Part shown: piece after piece, positions 38,496 through 48,769 of the stretch
How positions within the stretch are numbered: position 1 is the first letter of the stretch
Layout of the letters: each line of letters begins with the position of its first letter
Origin: Acinetobacter lwoffii
Lineage (GTDB): Bacteria; Pseudomonadota; Gammaproteobacteria; Pseudomonadales; Moraxellaceae
Length of the DNA: 64,000 nucleotides
Assembly (NCBI RefSeq): GCF_019343495.1
Contig: NZ_CP072549.1
Span: forward strand, 1,550,001-1,614,000
Direction: 5' to 3'
Notes under the pieces: generated by a model
What the model was told of the DNA's origin: nothing
Seen by the model: only the letters and a program-made list of their open reading frames with translations
Databases searched by the model: none
Position numbers and translations under genes: made by a program

Positions 38496-39305
38496 ATGGT
38501 TAGCCTCCCCTTGGTTTATACGATCTTAGCATTAGTCGCTTATACCGCTTCCTTCTGGTATCTGTTCATTCATTTAATGTCTAAACGTGCTCCTAATCAA
38601 TGGTTTGTCTCGCTAACCGCACTGCTTGGACTGGGCTTGCATGCGCTGGTTTTATATGGCGATATGCATACCCCGCTGGGCATCAATTATGATGTCTTTG
38701 CCCTGTTTTCCTTTACCTCTGGTCTGATGCTGTTACTCAGCATTATTTACAGCACTTATCGTCCGATTATTGCCCTGAACCTGATCGGGATTCCGGTGGC
38801 TGCGACCGGATTAATTCTTGGCTTTGCGTTTACTCAGCCTGCAAAAATCATCACACAAAACTCTTTGGGTCTGGATATTCATATTATCCTGTCTTTGTCT
38901 GCTTATGCGGTATTGCTCATGGCGACCATTCAGGCCGTAATTTTACGCTTTCAGGATCGTGAGCTGAAAAAGAAGCAAAAACGCCGCGTTTGGGTCAGTT
39001 TGCTACCCTCTTATCAAGACATGGAATCATTGCTGTTTGATATGCTGATGACCGGTTTTGTTTTACTTACCCTCGCTTTGGGCTTTGGCTTTTTTACTAT
39101 CGACAATTTCTTTGCTCAACATCTGGCACATAAAACGGCGTTCAGTATCATTTCCTGGCTTGTTTACGGTTCACTATTAATTGGACACTGGAAGTTTGGC
39201 TGGCGTGGCCAAAAAGCTGTGCGCTTTACCCTACTCGGTTTTGGCTTGCTGGCACTGGGTTTTATTGGTTCTAAATTTGTGCTGGAAATGATTCTAGGGC
39301 GATAA
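38496..39305 (+). CDS. ypjD: YpjD/CcsA-like inner-membrane protein
   Basis: 269 residues with about eight predicted membrane helices and the cytochrome c assembly (CcsA/CcmC-type) domain. His residues near helix ends, as in LDIHIILSLSAYAVLL and the C-terminal KTAFSIISWLVYGSLLIGHWKFGWRGQKA region, resemble haem-handling sites of the family. The cellular role of YpjD itself is not settled. The divergent pairing with ffh is common in Pseudomonas and Acinetobacter relatives. Confidence 0.87.
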   Translation: MVSLPLVYTILALVAYTASFWYLFIHLMSKRAPNQWFVSLTALLGLGLHALVLYGDMHTPLGINYDVFALFSFTSGLMLLLSIIYSTYRPIIALNLIGIPVAATGLILGFAFTQPAKIITQNSLGLDIHIILSLSAYAVLLMATIQAVILRFQDRELKKKQKRRVWVSLLPSYQDMESLLFDMLMTGFVLLTLALGFGFFTIDNFFAQHLAHKTAFSIISWLVYGSLLIGHWKFGWRGQKAVRFTLLGFGLLALGFIGSKFVLEMILGR

Positions 39306-39365
39306 TTCTGAGCCGTGAATATTCAATTCATTGTTCAATAAACAGATTCTAGCTCTAATATTTTT

Positions 39366-40127
39366 TTAAACGATTATACGCCCCGCACGCACTGATAATG
39401 GCCAGCGAATGACTCTGGGCAATTCTGGATCTTCCCATTCTGGCAATAAGGCATCTGCCAGTGCATTTAATGGATTATGTCCAAGTGCTTGAGTGGCTGC
39501 TTTCACGGCTGACCAAGTACTTATATAACCAATTAACTGATAAAAGTTCCATTCAACCTGCAATACCGGTGGCCGAATCACAATTTCCTGAAATGGAAAT
39601 GGGAGATTTTTATATCCTTCATCTACATGGCGACGTTCGGGCGGCCAGTACGGTGCAAGCGTGACTTCATAAAAAGGCTTAAAATAATGATTCAGATGTG
39701 GCTCATCCACACTGAACACGCCGTAGCTAATTAAAGCCAGAATGGCGTTAGGCCGGGCAATACGGCGAACTTCTGCGTAAAATTTTTCCAGATCGAGCCA
39801 ATGCGCTGCTTGAGCCACCGAAATCAGATCAACACTCTGGTCAGCACACGGGATATCTTCAGCGAATGCCTGACCATACTGAATTTTTGGATGCGGTTTG
39901 GCCTGAGCAATCTGCTCACTACTCGCATCAATAGCCATCACCTGATCAAAGTAATTCGCCAAAACTTCTGAAAGCTGTCCAGAACCACAGCCGATATCTA
40001 CAGCCAATTTAGTACTTGGTGACAGCTCTGCCAATAGCTTTCCCAATGCATCCGGATAATGCGGACGAAACAAGGCATAATCCTGTGATTGCTGGGAGAA
40101 ATGATCTTTAAATTCCCTGTTTTCCAT
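39366..40127 (-). CDS. class I SAM-dependent methyltransferase
   Basis: 253 residues with a Rossmann methyltransferase domain of the type 11 kind. Motif I is VDIGCGSGQLSEVL (about 44-57), the acidic end of strand 2 is in VMAIDAS, and motif IV is VDLISVAQAAHWLD. The C-terminal third differs from ubiquinone or biotin methyltransferases and resembles yeast-type trans-aconitate/crg1-like proteins, so the substrate is unknown. It stands alone between ypjD and the paa cluster. Confidence 0.85.
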   Translation of the reverse strand: MENREFKDHFSQQSQDYALFRPHYPDALGKLLAELSPSTKLAVDIGCGSGQLSEVLANYFDQVMAIDASSEQIAQAKPHPKIQYGQAFAEDIPCADQSVDLISVAQAAHWLDLEKFYAEVRRIARPNAILALISYGVFSVDEPHLNHYFKPFYEVTLAPYWPPERRHVDEGYKNLPFPFQEIVIRPPVLQVEWNFYQLIGYISTWSAVKAATQALGHNPLNALADALLPEWEDPELPRVIRWPLSVRAGRIIV

Positions 40128-40256
40128 ATATGCTTTCCAGACCAGTTTTATTTCAGTCTAAATAGCCAGTCAGGGAATGCAGTTGGAATTTGGTTTCAGT
40201 CACTTCCTGTTTTTAAAATGCAGAATTCATCCAATGAATAGAATCATGTTCTTGAC

Positions 40257-40865
40257 TTAGTCATTCAAGCTATTCTGCTTGATCTGATACTCTGCCTTGA
40301 AGGCTTTGTAGCTCAGCCGGTCTGCGGAGACTTCCGTTAAAGGATTGACTTCCTGCATGGAGGACAAGCAGCGCTCTGTCAGCTGAATATATTCTTGTGT
40401 CCCTTTGCTTTTCCAAGCAATTTCTTTGGTGTCCAGGGGACGGATGACCCGTGCTGGACTACCGAGTACCAATGAATTTTCCGGAATTTGGGCCTTGGCT
40501 TTAACCGTACTATTAGCACCAACAATGGTATTTTCACCAATCTCGGCTTCATCAAGAATCACGCTGTTCATGCCGACCAGTACATTTTTACGAATGATAC
40601 AGCCATGTAAAATCGCGCCGTGTCCGATATGGCCATACTCTTCGACCAGCGTGACGCTACCGGGAAAGCCATGGATGGTACAGGAATCTTGAACATTGGC
40701 ATTTTTCTGGATGTGAATCCCGCCGAAGTCGGCTCTTAAAGTAGCGAAAGGCCCGATATATACGCCCTCTTCAATCACTACATCCCCGATCAGAACGGCT
40801 TGCGGATGCACATAAGCGTGAGGGCTGACCACAGGAATCACCCCATCAATGGCATAACACGGCAT
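40257..40865 (-). CDS. paaY: PaaY, gamma-carbonic-anhydrase-like thioesterase
   Basis: 202 residues with a left-handed beta-helix (hexapeptide repeats, about residues 15-135) and His residues at gamma-carbonic-anhydrase metal positions (FGGIHIQ, YGHIGHGA). In E. coli PaaY hydrolyses the toxic 2-hydroxycyclohepta-1,4,6-triene-1-formyl-CoA by-product. It is the last gene of the minus-strand paa unit, 31 bp after paaX. Confidence 0.92.
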   Translation of the reverse strand: MPCYAIDGVIPVVSPHAYVHPQAVLIGDVVIEEGVYIGPFATLRADFGGIHIQKNANVQDSCTIHGFPGSVTLVEEYGHIGHGAILHGCIIRKNVLVGMNSVILDEAEIGENTIVGANSTVKAKAQIPENSLVLGSPARVIRPLDTKEIAWKSKGTQEYIQLTERCLSSMQEVNPLTEVSADRLSYKAFKAEYQIKQNSLND

Positions 40866-40896
40866 TATTTTATTCCTTTAAAAATGCAGAATTAGA

Positions 40897-41835
40897 TTAG
40901 CTGACGGCTTCCAGTCGCAAACCGCCAAAGCGTTTATAGAATTGTGGATGTACCGGCGGCATCGAACCTTCCGAAGTTCGGGCGATCTCCATAAAGAATT
41001 CATCCCCTGCCGCAACCACCGTTTGATACAAATTACTGCTCAGATTACGGGCATTCAGGGAAAGCCAGTTGGATGGCAATAATTCAAAAGGCAGATTCGG
41101 ATCTTTTAATAAAATCCGGCGGAATTGATGAATCAGCAAAATTCGCAACTGAAAAGCCTGAACCGGATCCAGTTCATCTTCCTGTTCCACCAGATGAAAG
41201 AATTCCCGGAAATCTGCAATAAATTTTTCATAGCGCTGATGCAGTTCCTGCACCGGCCAGTTGGTGGCAACCATGCGTTTCACGGTTGGATAGGATTCCT
41301 GCCAGAGCTGCAAGGTTTCGGCCTTAAACACTACCACCTGATCGGTCATTTTTAAGTTCAGCAGCAGGTTTTGTAGCTTCTGGTGATCACAGCCCGGATA
41401 GGCCATGACATTGGTGGCGATATTGGCAAAGCCCAGCCATTCCAGTTCTTTTTTCAGAACCAGTTTATTTTCCAGTTCCACCGAACTGAGCAGCACCAGA
41501 TCCCATTTCTGATCCCATTCGGTATGCTGAAAACTATAAATTTTTTGATCCGCCATAATAAAACGCTGGCGGCTGCTTTCAGTGACGCGGTAATAGCTGG
41601 TGCGACCAATTTTTTCAGACATCAGCCAGCCATTTTGGACCAGACGGAATACGGCAGTCCGTACCGATCGTTCATTAAATCCGAAGACATCCATGAGCTG
41701 AATCAGGCTGGCCAGACTGATAATGCCACCCCGGTGAAAAATACAGTCACCGAAGATGGTCATGATTAATGAGGTTCCGCTGAGTGCTTCAGTTTGAATA
41801 AAGTCATCAATTATTTGTTTTAATTTCGGATTCAT
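40897..41835 (-). CDS. paaX: PaaX, phenylacetyl-CoA-responsive repressor
   Basis: 312-residue GntR-like repressor of phenylacetate genes, relieved by phenylacetyl-CoA. The N-terminal winged helix (about 30-95; LIQLMDVFGFNERSVRTAVFRLVQNGWL) and the long C-terminal domain of the PaaX family are clear. Lying at the end of the operon it controls, it would be autoregulated. Candidate operators with identical arms are at 51384-51422 and 53834-53872. Confidence 0.94.
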   Translation of the reverse strand: MNPKLKQIIDDFIQTEALSGTSLIMTIFGDCIFHRGGIISLASLIQLMDVFGFNERSVRTAVFRLVQNGWLMSEKIGRTSYYRVTESSRQRFIMADQKIYSFQHTEWDQKWDLVLLSSVELENKLVLKKELEWLGFANIATNVMAYPGCDHQKLQNLLLNLKMTDQVVVFKAETLQLWQESYPTVKRMVATNWPVQELHQRYEKFIADFREFFHLVEQEDELDPVQAFQLRILLIHQFRRILLKDPNLPFELLPSNWLSLNARNLSSNLYQTVVAAGDEFFMEIARTSEGSMPPVHPQFYKRFGGLRLEAVS

Positions 41836-41898
41836 TACGTTTAACTTTACCTTATAGAAACTGGATGATAGACCATTTGGCTATCATCCAATAGTACT

Positions 41899-43191
41899 TC
41901 ATGCAGACTTGCGGATATCAAACACGCGCTGTGCCTTACCTTCAGAGCGTGGCAGACTTCCTTCAGGTAACACTTCGACACTTACGGTGATTCCGACCAT
42001 AGTTTTAATCTGGCCCTTAAGCTGAGTTGCCAGCTGGTGCGCCATAATGTCACTGCTATCTTTACGCATTTCTGTACGGATATGCAATGTATCCAGATGT
42101 CCCTGTTTGCAAATCTGAATCTGGTAGTTCGGAATCAGTTGTTGGATCTGTAAAATCTGCTCTTCAATCTGCGACGGGAACACATTCACTCCACGAATAA
42201 TCATCATGTCATCACTGCGGCCCACAATCTTGTCCATACGACGCATGGTGCGTGCCGTGCCTGGCAATAAACGGGTCAAATCGCGGGTACGGTAACGGAT
42301 TACCGGCATGCCTTCTTTGGTAATGGTGGTAAATACCAGTTCACCCAGTTCGCCATCTGGCAGCACTTCTCCAGTTTCCGGATGGATAATTTCAGGATAG
42401 AAATGATCTTCCCAGATGGTTGGGCCATCTTTGGATTCCAGACATTCCATTGCGACACCCGGCCCCATCACTTCAGACAGACCATAAATATCCAGGGCAT
42501 CAATACCCAGACGTTCTTCGATTTCCTTGCGCATTTCATTGGTCCATGGCTCTGCACCAAATACACCGGTTTTAATCGAGCAGTTTTTGGCTGTGCCAAA
42601 TTTCTTTTCAAGCGCTTCAATAATGTTCAGGCAGTAAGATGGCGTAACCATCAGTGCTGTCGGTTTAAAATCATGAATCAGTTGCGCCTGTTTATCGGTT
42701 TGTCCGCCAGACATTGGAATCACGGTTGCACCCAAACGCTCAACGCCATAATGCGCACCTAAACCGCCCGTAAACAGACCATAACCATAAGACACCTGAA
42801 TGATATCTTTACTGCTTAAACCCGCTGCTCGAAGCGAACGCGCCACTACGTCCGACCAGACATTAATATCATTCTGAGTATAACCCACCACGGTCGGCTG
42901 ACCGGTGGTGCCAGAAGATGCGTGCACACGTACAATCTGTTCCTGTGGAACAGCGAACATACCAAACGGATAGTTATCGCGTAAATCCTGCTTGGTGGTA
43001 AACGGGAATTTAGCCAGGTCTTCTAGCGAGTTAAAATCGTCTGGATGCACGCCAGCATCATCGAATTTCTTTTTATAAACCGGGCTATTCTGATAAGCAT
43101 GTTGCAACGTCTTTTTCATACGCTGTAGCTGAACACTGCGTAACTCATCAACCGATACTTTTTCAATTTTTTCCATTGCATTGTTATTCAT
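41899..43191 (-). CDS. paaK: phenylacetate-CoA ligase
   Basis: Converts phenylacetate, ATP and CoA to phenylacetyl-CoA, the entry step of the pathway. 430 residues of the ANL superfamily. The phosphate-binding motif SSGTTGQPTVVGYT is near residue 92, ALDIYGLSEVMGPG lies mid-protein, and the hinge and C-terminal region contain MMIIRGVNVFPSQIEEQIL. A Lys in the terminal LPRSEGKAQRVFD segment is the usual adenylation residue. An internal ATG six codons in is an equally good start. Confidence 0.96.
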   Translation of the reverse strand: MNNNAMEKIEKVSVDELRSVQLQRMKKTLQHAYQNSPVYKKKFDDAGVHPDDFNSLEDLAKFPFTTKQDLRDNYPFGMFAVPQEQIVRVHASSGTTGQPTVVGYTQNDINVWSDVVARSLRAAGLSSKDIIQVSYGYGLFTGGLGAHYGVERLGATVIPMSGGQTDKQAQLIHDFKPTALMVTPSYCLNIIEALEKKFGTAKNCSIKTGVFGAEPWTNEMRKEIEERLGIDALDIYGLSEVMGPGVAMECLESKDGPTIWEDHFYPEIIHPETGEVLPDGELGELVFTTITKEGMPVIRYRTRDLTRLLPGTARTMRRMDKIVGRSDDMMIIRGVNVFPSQIEEQILQIQQLIPNYQIQICKQGHLDTLHIRTEMRKDSSDIMAHQLATQLKGQIKTMVGITVSVEVLPEGSLPRSEGKAQRVFDIRKSA

Positions 43192-43251
43192 ATTCTTACT
43201 CCTGACGCAGTCTTCCTGACCACGGTTTAATTCATTGATTGAATGATGTGT

Positions 43252-44463
43252 TTAATCCATATTTTCTAAAACCAGTGCAACACCTTGACCAACACCCACA
43301 CACATGGTGCAGAGTGCATATTTGCCATTACGACGTTTTAATTCTTTCATGGCGGTAATCACCAAACGGGTGCCACTCATACCCAGCGGATGACCCAAAG
43401 CGATGGCACCGCCATTCGGGTTAATTCTGGAATCATCGTCTTGCAAGCCGAGTTCACGGATCACGGCCAGCGATTGCGCTGCAAATGCTTCATTCAGCTC
43501 GATCACGTCCATCTGCTCCAGACTCAGGCCAGTCTGTTTCAAGACTTTCTGTACCGCTGGAACCGGCCCAATACCCATATATTTAGCTTCGACACCGGCG
43601 CTGGCCATCCCGATCACTTTAGCTTTCGGGCTCAAACCATACTGCTCGGCAAACTGCTGATTCCCAAGTAATACGCAAGCCGCCCCGTCATTGACACCCG
43701 AAGCATTGCCAGCGGTGACTGAGCCGCCTTCTTTACGAAATGGGGTTTTTAAGGCGGCCAGATTATCCAGCGTCGTCTCTGCGCGCGGATGCTCATCTTG
43801 GGAAATGGTCAGAGTGCTTTTCTTCGGACCTTTGACCTCTACTGGCAGAATTTCTTCGGCAAAAATACCCTTCTGCTGGGCTATTGCGGTTTTCTGCTGG
43901 CTGTGATAGGCAAACAGGTCCTGGTCTGCACGGCTAATCTGATACTTTTCAGCGACGTTTTCGGCTGTTTCCGGCATGCTGTCGACGCCAAACTGGGCTT
44001 TAAATTTTGGGTTGATAAAACGCCAGCCAATGGTGGTGTCATAAATTTCAGGGGTACGGCTGAAGGCAGTCGTGGGTTTGGATTGCACGAAAGGCGCTCG
44101 GCTCATGGATTCTACGCCACCAGCCAAAACAAATTGGGCTTCACCCGATTTGATGGCACGGGCTGCCAGTCCAATGGCATCCAGACCTGAGGCACATAAA
44201 CGGTTTACGGTGAGTGCTGGAACAGATTCAGGCAACCCTGCGAGTAAAGCAGCCATACGCGCCACGTTGCGGTTATCTTCACCGGCCTGATTGGCACAGC
44301 CTAGGATCACTTCATCCAGTTCTGCCCATGGCAAGGCCGGATGCTGATCTTTCAGATATTGAACCGGTAGCGCTGCCAGATCATCAGCACGAATGCTGCT
44401 CAGTCCACCGGCATAGCGTCCGATCGGGGTGCGAATTCCATCAAAAATATAAACCTGTTCCAT
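43252..44463 (-). CDS. paaJ: 3-oxoadipyl-CoA/3-oxo-5,6-dehydrosuberyl-CoA thiolase
   Basis: Beta-ketothiolase that cleaves 3-oxo-5,6-dehydrosuberyl-CoA and 3-oxoadipyl-CoA at the end of phenylacetate breakdown. 403 residues. The nucleophile Cys is in [12 protein letters not shown] (about 89), and the C-terminal motifs [17 protein letters not shown] and [10 protein letters not shown] carry the His and second Cys. A beta-ketoadipate pathway PcaF would look very similar, but the location between paaH and paaK fixes the paaJ role. Confidence 0.95.
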   Translation of the reverse strand: MEQVYIFDGIRTPIGRYAGGLSSIRADDLAALPVQYLKDQHPALPWAELDEVILGCANQAGEDNRNVARMAALLAGLPESVPALTVNRLCASGLDAIGLAARAIKSGEAQFVLAGGVESMSRAPFVQSKPTTAFSRTPEIYDTTIGWRFINPKFKAQFGVDSMPETAENVAEKYQISRADQDLFAYHSQQKTAIAQQKGIFAEEILPVEVKGPKKSTLTISQDEHPRAETTLDNLAALKTPFRKEGGSVTAGNASGVNDGAACVLLGNQQFAEQYGLSPKAKVIGMASAGVEAKYMGIGPVPAVQKVLKQTGLSLEQMDVIELNEAFAAQSLAVIRELGLQDDDSRINPNGGAIALGHPLGMSGTRLVITAMKELKRRNGKYALCTMCVGVGQGVALVLENMD

Positions 44464-44474
44464 GATTCTTCCTT

Positions 44475-46028
44475 TTAGCCAGCAACGCGTAATGGTTGCT
44501 GCTGAGTTTTCTGTGCATGTCCCTGCACCGCTTTCTTTGCTAAATATATACTAGTTCTATAGCGGTCTTCACCATAAATACGATACATATTTTCTAAAAT
44601 TTGTAAAATTACGTAATATCCAATTTTATCTGCCCATTCGAATGGACCACAAGGATAATTAACGCCATATTTCATAGCAGAATCAATATCTTGTTCTGAT
44701 GCAATATCATGCAATACTGCTTCACAGGCTTCATTCACCAACATGGCAATACTACGTATAACATAAAGACCGGGATGATCCTTAGACCAAATAGGTATCA
44801 TATCCATACCTATGAGGAATAGCTCCACTGCCTGGCGCTGTTCAGCACTACACGCCGGTGATGCAACGACTGGAATCGCTTGAGCATTTGTCCAATCTGC
44901 ATGCCAGTCCATCAACACCACAGGCTCATGCGGATAGGTAAGTTCAACTGATTCGCCAAGCGATAATCGCAGAGAAAGGTCACCAATCAGGATTTCATTC
45001 TGTTCTGCTGCCTGAAAACTCAGCTCTACATGAGAGGCCTGTTTTAAACGTTCAATCAGTACTGAGGAATGTAGCCATTCACCTTTTACTGTGACTTTGA
45101 GCTTATTCAGCGACTTGGCATAACACACTGGCAATTCATATACAGGCGTAGGCTTGGCCTGAGCGTAATCATAAAAACCCTGACCGGACTTGCGACCATA
45201 ACAACCGGCATCGACCAGTTCTTTTTGAATCAAGGACGGGCGGTAGCGTGGCTCATAGAAAAATTCCTGATAGACACTTTGTGTGACCGAGAAATTCACA
45301 TCCTGCCCAATCAGATCTGTAAGTTCACACGGCCCCATGGCAAAACGGCCACATTCGCGCATGATGTAATCGAGCTGTTCCGGGGTGGTGGCATTTTCCT
45401 GCAAGGCACGAAAGGCCTCGGCATAATAAGGTCGTGCGACACGATTGACGATAAAACCGGGGGTCGATTTGGCTCGCACCGGAACCTTGTTCCAGTCCTT
45501 CATCAGATCAAATACTGCATCGGCAATCGCTGCTGAGGTTTTCAGTCCGCGGATAATCTCGACCAGTTTCATCACCGGCGCCGGATTAAAGAAATGCAGA
45601 CCAATCACTCGCTCTGGATGTGGAATCGCCGAGGCAATGGCGGTAATGGAAATCGAAGAAGTATTGGACGCAAAAATCGTCTGTTCCGGGCAAATGGCAG
45701 CCAGCTGTTGAAACAGGTTTTGTTTGACTTCTTTCTTCTCGACAATGGCTTCAATAATTAAGCCCACATCGGCAAGCTGCTGAATGTCCTCTACCACGAT
45801 CAGATTGGCAAAGGTACTTTCCAGCAATTGCTGGGTCATTTTTCCATTTTGTACCCGCTTGCTGAGCTGTGCCTCTAAAGCAGTTAAGGCACTCTGAACT
45901 TTGCTGCGATCGAGATCAAACACATAGGTCGGATGCCCGTGCATGGCTGCCAGTTGTGCAATGCCAATCCCCATGGTTCCCGCACCGACCACAGCAACTT
46001 TGACTTGCTCTAAATTGATCTGTTGCAT
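44475..46028 (-). CDS. paaH: 3-hydroxyadipyl-CoA dehydrogenase PaaH
   Basis: NAD-dependent oxidation of 3-hydroxyadipyl-CoA. 517 residues, the long two-module form. The N-terminal Rossmann motif VAVVGAGTMGIGIAQLAA is at about 12-29 and the first HCDH domain includes HFFNPAPVMKLVE. A second C-terminal helical HCDH domain contains MKYGVNYPCGPFEWADKIG. It is 11 bp upstream of paaJ and 3 bp after paaG. Confidence 0.95.
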   Translation of the reverse strand: MQQINLEQVKVAVVGAGTMGIGIAQLAAMHGHPTYVFDLDRSKVQSALTALEAQLSKRVQNGKMTQQLLESTFANLIVVEDIQQLADVGLIIEAIVEKKEVKQNLFQQLAAICPEQTIFASNTSSISITAIASAIPHPERVIGLHFFNPAPVMKLVEIIRGLKTSAAIADAVFDLMKDWNKVPVRAKSTPGFIVNRVARPYYAEAFRALQENATTPEQLDYIMRECGRFAMGPCELTDLIGQDVNFSVTQSVYQEFFYEPRYRPSLIQKELVDAGCYGRKSGQGFYDYAQAKPTPVYELPVCYAKSLNKLKVTVKGEWLHSSVLIERLKQASHVELSFQAAEQNEILIGDLSLRLSLGESVELTYPHEPVVLMDWHADWTNAQAIPVVASPACSAEQRQAVELFLIGMDMIPIWSKDHPGLYVIRSIAMLVNEACEAVLHDIASEQDIDSAMKYGVNYPCGPFEWADKIGYYVILQILENMYRIYGEDRYRTSIYLAKKAVQGHAQKTQQQPLRVAG

Positions 46029-46031
46029 GAT

Positions 46032-46823
46032 TTAGCATCCTTTATATTCAGGGGTACGCTTCTGCATAAAGGCTTGTACACCTTCTTTATAGTCGCTTGA
46101 ACGTCCAGCCAGACGTTGCAGGTCACGTTCCAGAATGAGCTGCTCATCCAGATTATTGTCGGCTGCGGCATGGATGGCTTTTTTGATCAGGGACAGACCA
46201 TAGGTCGGTTGCTGTGCCAGATGCTCTGCCAGTTTTTTCGCTTCTGCTTGCAGTTTTTCATCTTCAACCACTTGCCAGATCATGCCCAGTTGTACTGCGC
46301 GCTCAGCCGGAATTTTATCGCCGAGCATGGCAAGGCCCATCGCCTGAGCACGCCCGACCAGACGCGGCAGGAACCAGGTACCGCCTGAATCTGGCACCAA
46401 GCCAAGACGGCAAAAGGCCTGAATAAAGGAAGCCGATTTTGCTGCCACCACAATGTCACAGGCCAGGGCAATATTGGCGCCTGCCCCTGCTGCCACACCA
46501 TTCACCGCACAAATCACCGGTTTAGGCATTTCAGTAATCAGCTTGATCAAAGGGTTGTAATATTTTTCAATCGATAGGCCTAAGTCCGGTGCATCGGCAT
46601 TCGGATCGACCACACGGTCATTCAGATCCTGACCGGCACAGAAACCACGGCCTTCAGCTGAAATCACCACGGCACGAATCTGGCTGTCTTTGGCCCAGGC
46701 CTTGATGACCTTGGAGACTTCCTGATGCATGGTTTCATTAAAACTGTTGAGCTGTTTTGGACGGTTAAAGGTCAGGTAGCCCACTGCATTTTTTTCTTCG
46801 ACAATAATTGTTTGATAATCCAT
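46032..46823 (-). CDS. paaG: ring-1,2-epoxyphenylacetyl-CoA isomerase PaaG
   Basis: Crotonase-fold enzyme that isomerises the ring epoxide to the oxepin and also shifts a double bond later in the pathway. 263 residues. Oxyanion-hole segments are GRGFCAGQDLND (about 58-69) and AVNGVAAGAGANIAL (about 104-118), and Asp in GLVPDSGGTWFLPR is the expected catalytic residue of PaaG. Its ATG overlaps the paaF stop by one base (TAATG), so the two are coupled. Confidence 0.94.
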   Translation of the reverse strand: MDYQTIIVEEKNAVGYLTFNRPKQLNSFNETMHQEVSKVIKAWAKDSQIRAVVISAEGRGFCAGQDLNDRVVDPNADAPDLGLSIEKYYNPLIKLITEMPKPVICAVNGVAAGAGANIALACDIVVAAKSASFIQAFCRLGLVPDSGGTWFLPRLVGRAQAMGLAMLGDKIPAERAVQLGMIWQVVEDEKLQAEAKKLAEHLAQQPTYGLSLIKKAIHAAADNNLDEQLILERDLQRLAGRSSDYKEGVQAFMQKRTPEYKGC

Positions 46824-47593
46824 TACACACCTCTAAATTCTGGTTTTCTTTTTTCTAAAAATGCATTAATGCCTTCCTGGCGATCTTGGGTTGCAGCCAG
46901 CCAGACAAAATGTTGACGTTCCAATTTCAACCCCTGACTTAAAGTCACTTCATGGATCGACTTTAAAGATTGCTTGATGGCACGAATGGCCAGCGGTGCC
47001 TGCTTGGCAATTTTTTCTGCCAGTTCCAGTGCGTATTGCACGGTCAATCCTGCCGGACAAACCTGGCTACTAATGCCATGTTGCAAGGCTGTTTGTGCCG
47101 AAATCATTTCACCAGTCATGGCCCAGCGCATCGTTAATTGCTGACCGACCAGACGGGCCAGACGCTGGGTTCCACCGGCACCCGGCAACATACCCAAACC
47201 AATTTCAGGCAAGGCAAACTGGGCATTTTCTCCGGTCAGCACCATGTCACCATGCAAAGCCAACTCGAAACCTGCACCAAAAGCATAACCATTTACGGCC
47301 ATGATTAAAGGCTTGGAAAATTCATCAATTTTTTTCCAGAGCAGTGGGCGTTGGTCTTGCTGGATGCTGACCACATCTAACTGCGCCAGCTCATTTAAAT
47401 CAGCACCGGCAGCAAAGCATTGCGTATTTCCGGTGATGACCACGGCTTTCACAGCAGCATCTGTTTCCAAGTCCTGTAGACAGGCTGCAATGTTTTGCAA
47501 GGTGGCATTGTTTAAAGCATTGCGCTTTTCTGGACGATTTAGCTCGATCAGTACCACACCCGGCTTGGGTGAGCTGGTTTTAATGTAGGTCAT
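46823..47593 (-). CDS. paaF: 2,3-dehydroadipyl-CoA hydratase PaaF
   Basis: Enoyl-CoA hydratase that hydrates 2,3-dehydroadipyl-CoA. 256 residues. Crotonase elements are NTQCFAAGADLNELA (about 55-69), NGYAFGAGFELAL, and the two-Glu region ALPEIGLGMLPGAGG that separates true hydratases from PaaG-type isomerases. It lies between paaE and paaG in the usual order. Confidence 0.94.
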   Translation of the reverse strand: MTYIKTSSPKPGVVLIELNRPEKRNALNNATLQNIAACLQDLETDAAVKAVVITGNTQCFAAGADLNELAQLDVVSIQQDQRPLLWKKIDEFSKPLIMAVNGYAFGAGFELALHGDMVLTGENAQFALPEIGLGMLPGAGGTQRLARLVGQQLTMRWAMTGEMISAQTALQHGISSQVCPAGLTVQYALELAEKIAKQAPLAIRAIKQSLKSIHEVTLSQGLKLERQHFVWLAATQDRQEGINAFLEKRKPEFRGV

Positions 47594-47635
47594 CCTTGAA
47601 CTCCTGCTATGCTCGCGGTGCTGTAAATTCAGCTT

Positions 47636-48694
47636 TTATTCATCAAAACTGAGTCGGACATTGGCCGTGGTTGGACGTGCCTGACAACTGAGCACATAGC
47701 CTTTCTGAATTTCATCTTCCTCCAGACTGTAATTCACCGCCATTTCAACCTGTCCCTCTAACACCTTACATTTACAGGTGGCACAAACGCCGCCCTTACA
47801 GGCATATGGCAGGTCGGCTCCGGCACGTAGCGCAGCATCTAAAATACTGTCATCCTGCTTAGAGACTTCAACAATCAGCTCGCGACCATCGAGGATGATA
47901 TTGACGCGTTCTTCGCTGCGGCTTTCCATCTGCTGGGCGGTTGCTTTCGGTGCAGTACCCGTATTGAAGCGTTCCGTATGAATCTTGCTGCGTTGAATGC
48001 CCCAAGTCGGTAATACCGTTTCGACTGCTGTCATCATTTCTTCAGGACCGCAAGCGAAACAGTGATCTGCTTCGGCAGAAATCAGATTGGCCTGAAATAA
48101 CTGCTGCAATTTGTCTGCATCAATCCGACCATTAAAGATGTCACTGTCATTCAGTTCACGTGAAAAAATATTTACCAGTTGCAGACGTTCCTTAAAACGG
48201 TCTTTCAAGTCCATGATCTGTTCAGAGAACATGGTCTGTTTCCAGGAGCGGTTGCCATATACCAGAGTGAATGTTGCTTCCGCTTGACGGTTCAACACCG
48301 ACTTTACAATCGATAAAATTGGCGTAATGCCACTGCCTGCTGCAAATCCTAGATAATTCTGGCCACCAGCCTTGGCGGCTTTCTGAAAGAACACCCCTTG
48401 CGGTGGCATGACTTCTAGTACATCCCCCGCTTTGAGATGCGTATTGGCCCAGGTTGAAAACTGACCCTGATCAATTTTTTTAATCGCAATGCTCATGTCT
48501 TCCTGAGTATCACTGCAGATCGAGTAGCAGCGGCGCAGCTCGCCGTCATCAGTTAAATGACGAATGGTGAGGTGCTGACCCGGCTGATATTGAAAAGTAT
48601 CCAACTGCTCAGGCGCGAGATCAAAGGCAATGCAGATCGCCTGCTCGGTTTGTGGCTGAATCGATTTAATGGTTAATGGTATAAATTGGCTCAT
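47636..48694 (-). CDS. paaE: phenylacetyl-CoA epoxidase reductase PaaE
   Basis: Transfers electrons from NADPH to the PaaABC(D) epoxidase. 352 residues: an FAD-binding domain (about 5-105; RRCYSICS), an NADP-binding domain (about 110-235; FAAGSGITPILSIVKSVL), and a C-terminal plant-type [2Fe-2S] ferredoxin domain with Cys cluster ligands in the YACKGGVCATCKC segment and a fourth Cys near the end. Domain order is as in E. coli PaaE. Confidence 0.96.
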   Translation of the reverse strand: MSQFIPLTIKSIQPQTEQAICIAFDLAPEQLDTFQYQPGQHLTIRHLTDDGELRRCYSICSDTQEDMSIAIKKIDQGQFSTWANTHLKAGDVLEVMPPQGVFFQKAAKAGGQNYLGFAAGSGITPILSIVKSVLNRQAEATFTLVYGNRSWKQTMFSEQIMDLKDRFKERLQLVNIFSRELNDSDIFNGRIDADKLQQLFQANLISAEADHCFACGPEEMMTAVETVLPTWGIQRSKIHTERFNTGTAPKATAQQMESRSEERVNIILDGRELIVEVSKQDDSILDAALRAGADLPYACKGGVCATCKCKVLEGQVEMAVNYSLEEDEIQKGYVLSCQARPTTANVRLSFDE

Positions 48695-48769
48695 GGCAAA
48701 ATCCTTCTTTTAGGTGGCGGTGTTCAGGCTTGTTATTGGTTTACCCTGCCCACCGCGCAATCGTTACAA

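Noticed and set aside
43252..44463. Assignment of the thiolase as PcaF of the beta-ketoadipate pathway
   Set aside because: Sequence alone would allow it, but position inside the paa operon favours PaaJ.
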